A stretch of DNA of 24,975 nt from DATMGU01 sp035555315 (GTDB lineage Bacteria > Pseudomonadota > Alphaproteobacteria > ATCC43930 > CGMCC-115725), in assembly GCA_035555315.1 (NCBI GenBank), contig DATMGU010000119.1, forward strand, positions 1 through 24,975, given 5' to 3'. The translations under genes and the position numbers were made by a program. This document shows positions 23,026 through 24,975 of the stretch, piece after piece; within the stretch, counting starts at the first letter, position 1, and every line of letters starts with the position of its first letter. Below the pieces are notes generated by a model. That model worked only from the letters and a program-made list of their open reading frames with translations, was not told where the DNA came from and did no database searches.

Positions 23026-24975
23026 GCCCCGGGACCACCGATCACCGCCTGAGCGAGGGCCACGCGAACCTCGTCGAGCACGCTGTCCCAGTCGCCGGGC
23101 CTCGGCTGCCGGAATTGACGGAGCGTCGGGTACCAAGGGCTGTCATCACGCCCCAATAGCCAGCGCCAGCAGGTATCGAACCGGTTCAACAGCCAGACCG
23201 GCTTGCCAAGGGCGCCGGCGAGATGGGCCATCGCCGTGTCCACGCTGATCACCAGATCCAATGCCTCGACCAAGGCAGCCGTATCCGCGAAATCGCTCAG
23301 TTCATCCATCCAGTCGTGCAACACCATGCCGGCGGGCGGAAACGGGGCCGACGCATCCTTTTGCCCGGGTTCCTTTTGCAGCGAGACGAAACTGACGCCT
23401 TCCACGGCCGCGAGCGGTGCCAACTGCGCCAAGGCGACCGACCGGCGGCGATCGATCGGCTGCAACAGGGCGGCTTGCTGCCGCGCGCTGCCGGCCCAGA
23501 CCAAGCCGACCCGCAACCCCGGCAAGCGCACCACCCGCTGACGCCATTCCGCCACCCGCATCGGATCGGCCGATAGATACCGGTTTCTGGCCGGGATGGT
23601 ATCCAGCACCGTGCCGAAGGCGCGGGGCAGGCTCAGCATCGGGCAATGAAGATCGAAGGGCGGCAAGGGATCGCCCTCCGCAACGATCCGTTCGACGCCG
23701 GGCAGGCCAGCCAGGAGCCGAACCAATCGCGCCGGCACCTCCAGCACGACGCGGCCCCGGGCGGCCGCCAGGGTTGCGTAACGGCAAAACTGGATGACGT
23801 CGCCATACCCTTGTTCCCCGTGGATCAGCAGGATGCGATCGCCCAGCGCCTCGCCGGTCCAGAGCGGCTGGGTGAACGGCCGGGCACGGGACAAGCCGTG
23901 CCCTCTGAGGTGCCAGCGCCATTCATATTCCGACCAACCCTGGCCGAAATGGCCGGCCAGCAACAGGGCCAGGCTGAGATTATGATGCGCCTCGGCGAAA
24001 TCCGGCTTGAGGTCGATGGCCGCTCGGCAGGATACCGCCGCCTCGTCGAGCTGATGGAGAGCCTGCTGCGCGTTGCTCAGATTGAGCAGCGCATCGGGAT
24101 ATCGCGGCTTCAAGCGCAGCGCCGCGCGGCACGAGTCCGCAGCCTGCGCGAAATGCCCGAGATCATGCAGGGCCGCACCCAGGTTGCTATGGGCCTCCAC
24201 ACTCTCGGGATCGAGCCGCAGGGCCATGCGATAGCTCTCCACCGCCTCGTCCAACCGGCCCAGATCGCGCAATACATTGCCCAGATTATTATGGGCGACG
24301 GGCATGGTCGGTATGAGCCGCAACGCGGTACGACACGCTTCGGCCGCCTGGTCGAAACGCCCGAGATCGTTCAGGGCGGCACCCAAATTATTGTGGGCTT
24401 CGGCACTCTCCGGATCGAGCTGCAGCGCCGTATGGTAGCTGTCCACCGCCTCGTCCAATCGGCCGAGATCGCGCAGCACATTGCCTAGATTGTCATGGGC
24501 CTCGGACATATCCGGTGTGAGCCGCAGCGCCATGCGATAGCTGGCCTCCGCCTCGGGGAGGCGGTCCATCAGGCGCAAGGCGCTGGCAAGATTGTTGTGT
24601 GCCTCCGGGAAATCGGGCCGCAGTGCCAGCGCCGTCCGACAGCACTCCTCCGCCTCCGCAAGCCGGCCAGCGGCCAAGCGCAGCGTACCGAGATTGTTGT
24701 GCGCCTCGGCCAGGTCCGGGCGAAGCCGGATCACCGTTTCGTAACAAGCCGCCGCCTCATCAGGCCGGTCGAGCTTTTGCAGGACATCGCCGAGACCGTA
24801 ATGGGCCAACGCGTCGTCCGGCCGCGACGCCACAAGATCCCGGCAAGCCTCCACGGCTTCGTCGAGTCTGTTATCGAGCATGAGGAGGATGGCGAGGTTG
24901 GCTTGGGCATCGACGAAGCCCGGCTTGAGCCCGAGCGCTTGGCGGTAGGCGGCCTCCGCCTCGGCCGGCCGATCG
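23022..24975 (-). CDS. TPR-repeat protein with C-terminal GT-B (family 9-like) glycosyltransferase domain, copy 1 (5' end missing)
   Basis: The first and longest of three tandem paralogues; the frame stays open through the window edge, so the N-terminus is missing. The 650 visible residues contain ten or more TPRs followed by the glycosyltransferase domain (DRILLIHGEQGYGDVIQFCRY, GLRVGLVWAGSARQQ, ISVDTAMAHLAGALGKPVWLL). The ATG at 24881 is inside a TPR (AILLMLDNRLDEA), so it is not the true start. Two consecutive 68-residue blocks, each of two TPRs, are obvious duplicates of one another. The stop overlaps the next gene as ATGA, implying coupled translation. Protein glycosylation or surface polysaccharide synthesis is plausible, but nothing in the window names the acceptor. 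Confidence 0.88.
   Translation of the reverse strand, partial: DRPAEAEAAYRQALGLKPGFVDAQANLAILLMLDNRLDEAVEACRDLVASRPDDALAHYGLGDVLQKLDRPDEAAACYETVIRLRPDLAEAHNNLGTLRLAAGRLAEAEECCRTALALRPDFPEAHNNLASALRLMDRLPEAEASYRMALRLTPDMSEAHDNLGNVLRDLGRLDEAVDSYHTALQLDPESAEAHNNLGAALNDLGRFDQAAEACRTALRLIPTMPVAHNNLGNVLRDLGRLDEAVESYRMALRLDPESVEAHSNLGAALHDLGHFAQAADSCRAALRLKPRYPDALLNLSNAQQALHQLDEAAVSCRAAIDLKPDFAEAHHNLSLALLLAGHFGQGWSEYEWRWHLRGHGLSRARPFTQPLWTGEALGDRILLIHGEQGYGDVIQFCRYATLAAARGRVVLEVPARLVRLLAGLPGVERIVAEGDPLPPFDLHCPMLSLPRAFGTVLDTIPARNRYLSADPMRVAEWRQRVVRLPGLRVGLVWAGSARQQAALLQPIDRRRSVALAQLAPLAAVEGVSFVSLQKEPGQKDASAPFPPAGMVLHDWMDELSDFADTAALVEALDLVISVDTAMAHLAGALGKPVWLLNRFDTCWRWLLGRDDSPWYPTLRQFRQPRPGDWDSVLDEVRVALAQAVIGGPGA
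24150..24557 (-). repeat. Duplicated two-TPR block (2 x 204 bp)
   Basis: The segments 24354-24557 and 24150-24353 encode two adjacent 68-residue units sharing NLGNVLRDLGRLDEAV, SY, LDPES and NLGAAL at equivalent positions. The period is two TPRs rather than one, showing that the array grew by duplication of a TPR pair. Divergence between the units suggests an older event than the 137-bp exact repeat. Confidence 0.75.
24839..24975. repeat. 137-bp exact repeat, copy at the window edge
   Basis: Identical to 20653-20789 and running to the last base, so the true repeat may be longer. It lies in the TPR region of copy 1 in the same orientation and frame as in copy 3. The left breakpoint is sharp: upstream of CCCGGCAAGCC the two copies diverge at once. 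Confidence 0.95.

Noticed and set aside
20420..23052. Plus-strand open frames opposite the TPR-glycosyltransferase genes
   Set aside because: The repetitive Arg/Gln/Leu translations mirror the TPR repeat period of the minus-strand genes, so they are shadows.

Overview
The window reads as chromosome from a high-GC alphaproteobacterium, probably Rhodospirillales-like. The signs are the Arg/Ala/Gly-rich proteins, GTG starts with 4-bp gene overlaps, the short pyruvoyl phosphatidylserine decarboxylase next to pssA, and the fused ATP-grasp/alpha-E plus transglutaminase cluster. No taxonomic marker gene (rRNA, tRNA) is visible, so this is inference.

Layout. (1) 1-3434 (+): a short accessory block with less GC-biased codon use than its neighbours. 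It holds the 3' part of an XRE/HigA-type antitoxin-like regulator, a protein with a HEPN RNase-type motif (R160-N-x3-H165), and a KAP-like P-loop NTPase. The last two form a candidate toxin/defence pair that I cannot match to a named system. (2) 3435-3901: 467 bases with no convincing gene, containing a hexanucleotide microsatellite and small palindromes, directly before prfC. (3) 3902-5488 (+): prfC, peptide chain release factor 3. (4) 12560-5496 (-): psd, pssA, a three-gene ABC uptake system (binding protein, fused permease, ATPase), lepB and a small lipoprotein. Three tandem 11-bp CTGTCATCAAG units, an excellent match to a PhoB (Pho box) site, lie just upstream of the binding-protein gene. 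(5) 12860-19685 (+): a tightly coupled three-gene cluster of transglutaminase-DUF2126, circularly permuted ATP-grasp plus alpha-E, and a second transglutaminase-like protein. (6) 24975-19682 (-): three tandem, 4-bp-overlapping paralogues of TPR repeats plus a GT-B (family 9-like) glycosyltransferase domain; the first is cut by the window edge.

How the parts work together. psd and pssA catalyse consecutive steps of phosphatidylethanolamine synthesis. The ABC operon is probably induced by phosphate starvation and so more likely imports a phosphorus compound than iron. The ATP-grasp/alpha-E/transglutaminase cluster belongs to a widely conserved but functionally unproven peptide ligation and cleavage system; its frequent partner, the proteasome-like Anbu peptidase, is not adjacent here. 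The TPR-glycosyltransferase array looks actively remodelled: a 137-bp stretch at the right edge is identical to part of the downstream paralogue, and TPR numbers differ from gene to gene.

The best candidates for something new are the HEPN/KAP-NTPase pair and the Pho-box-controlled FbpA-like transporter.
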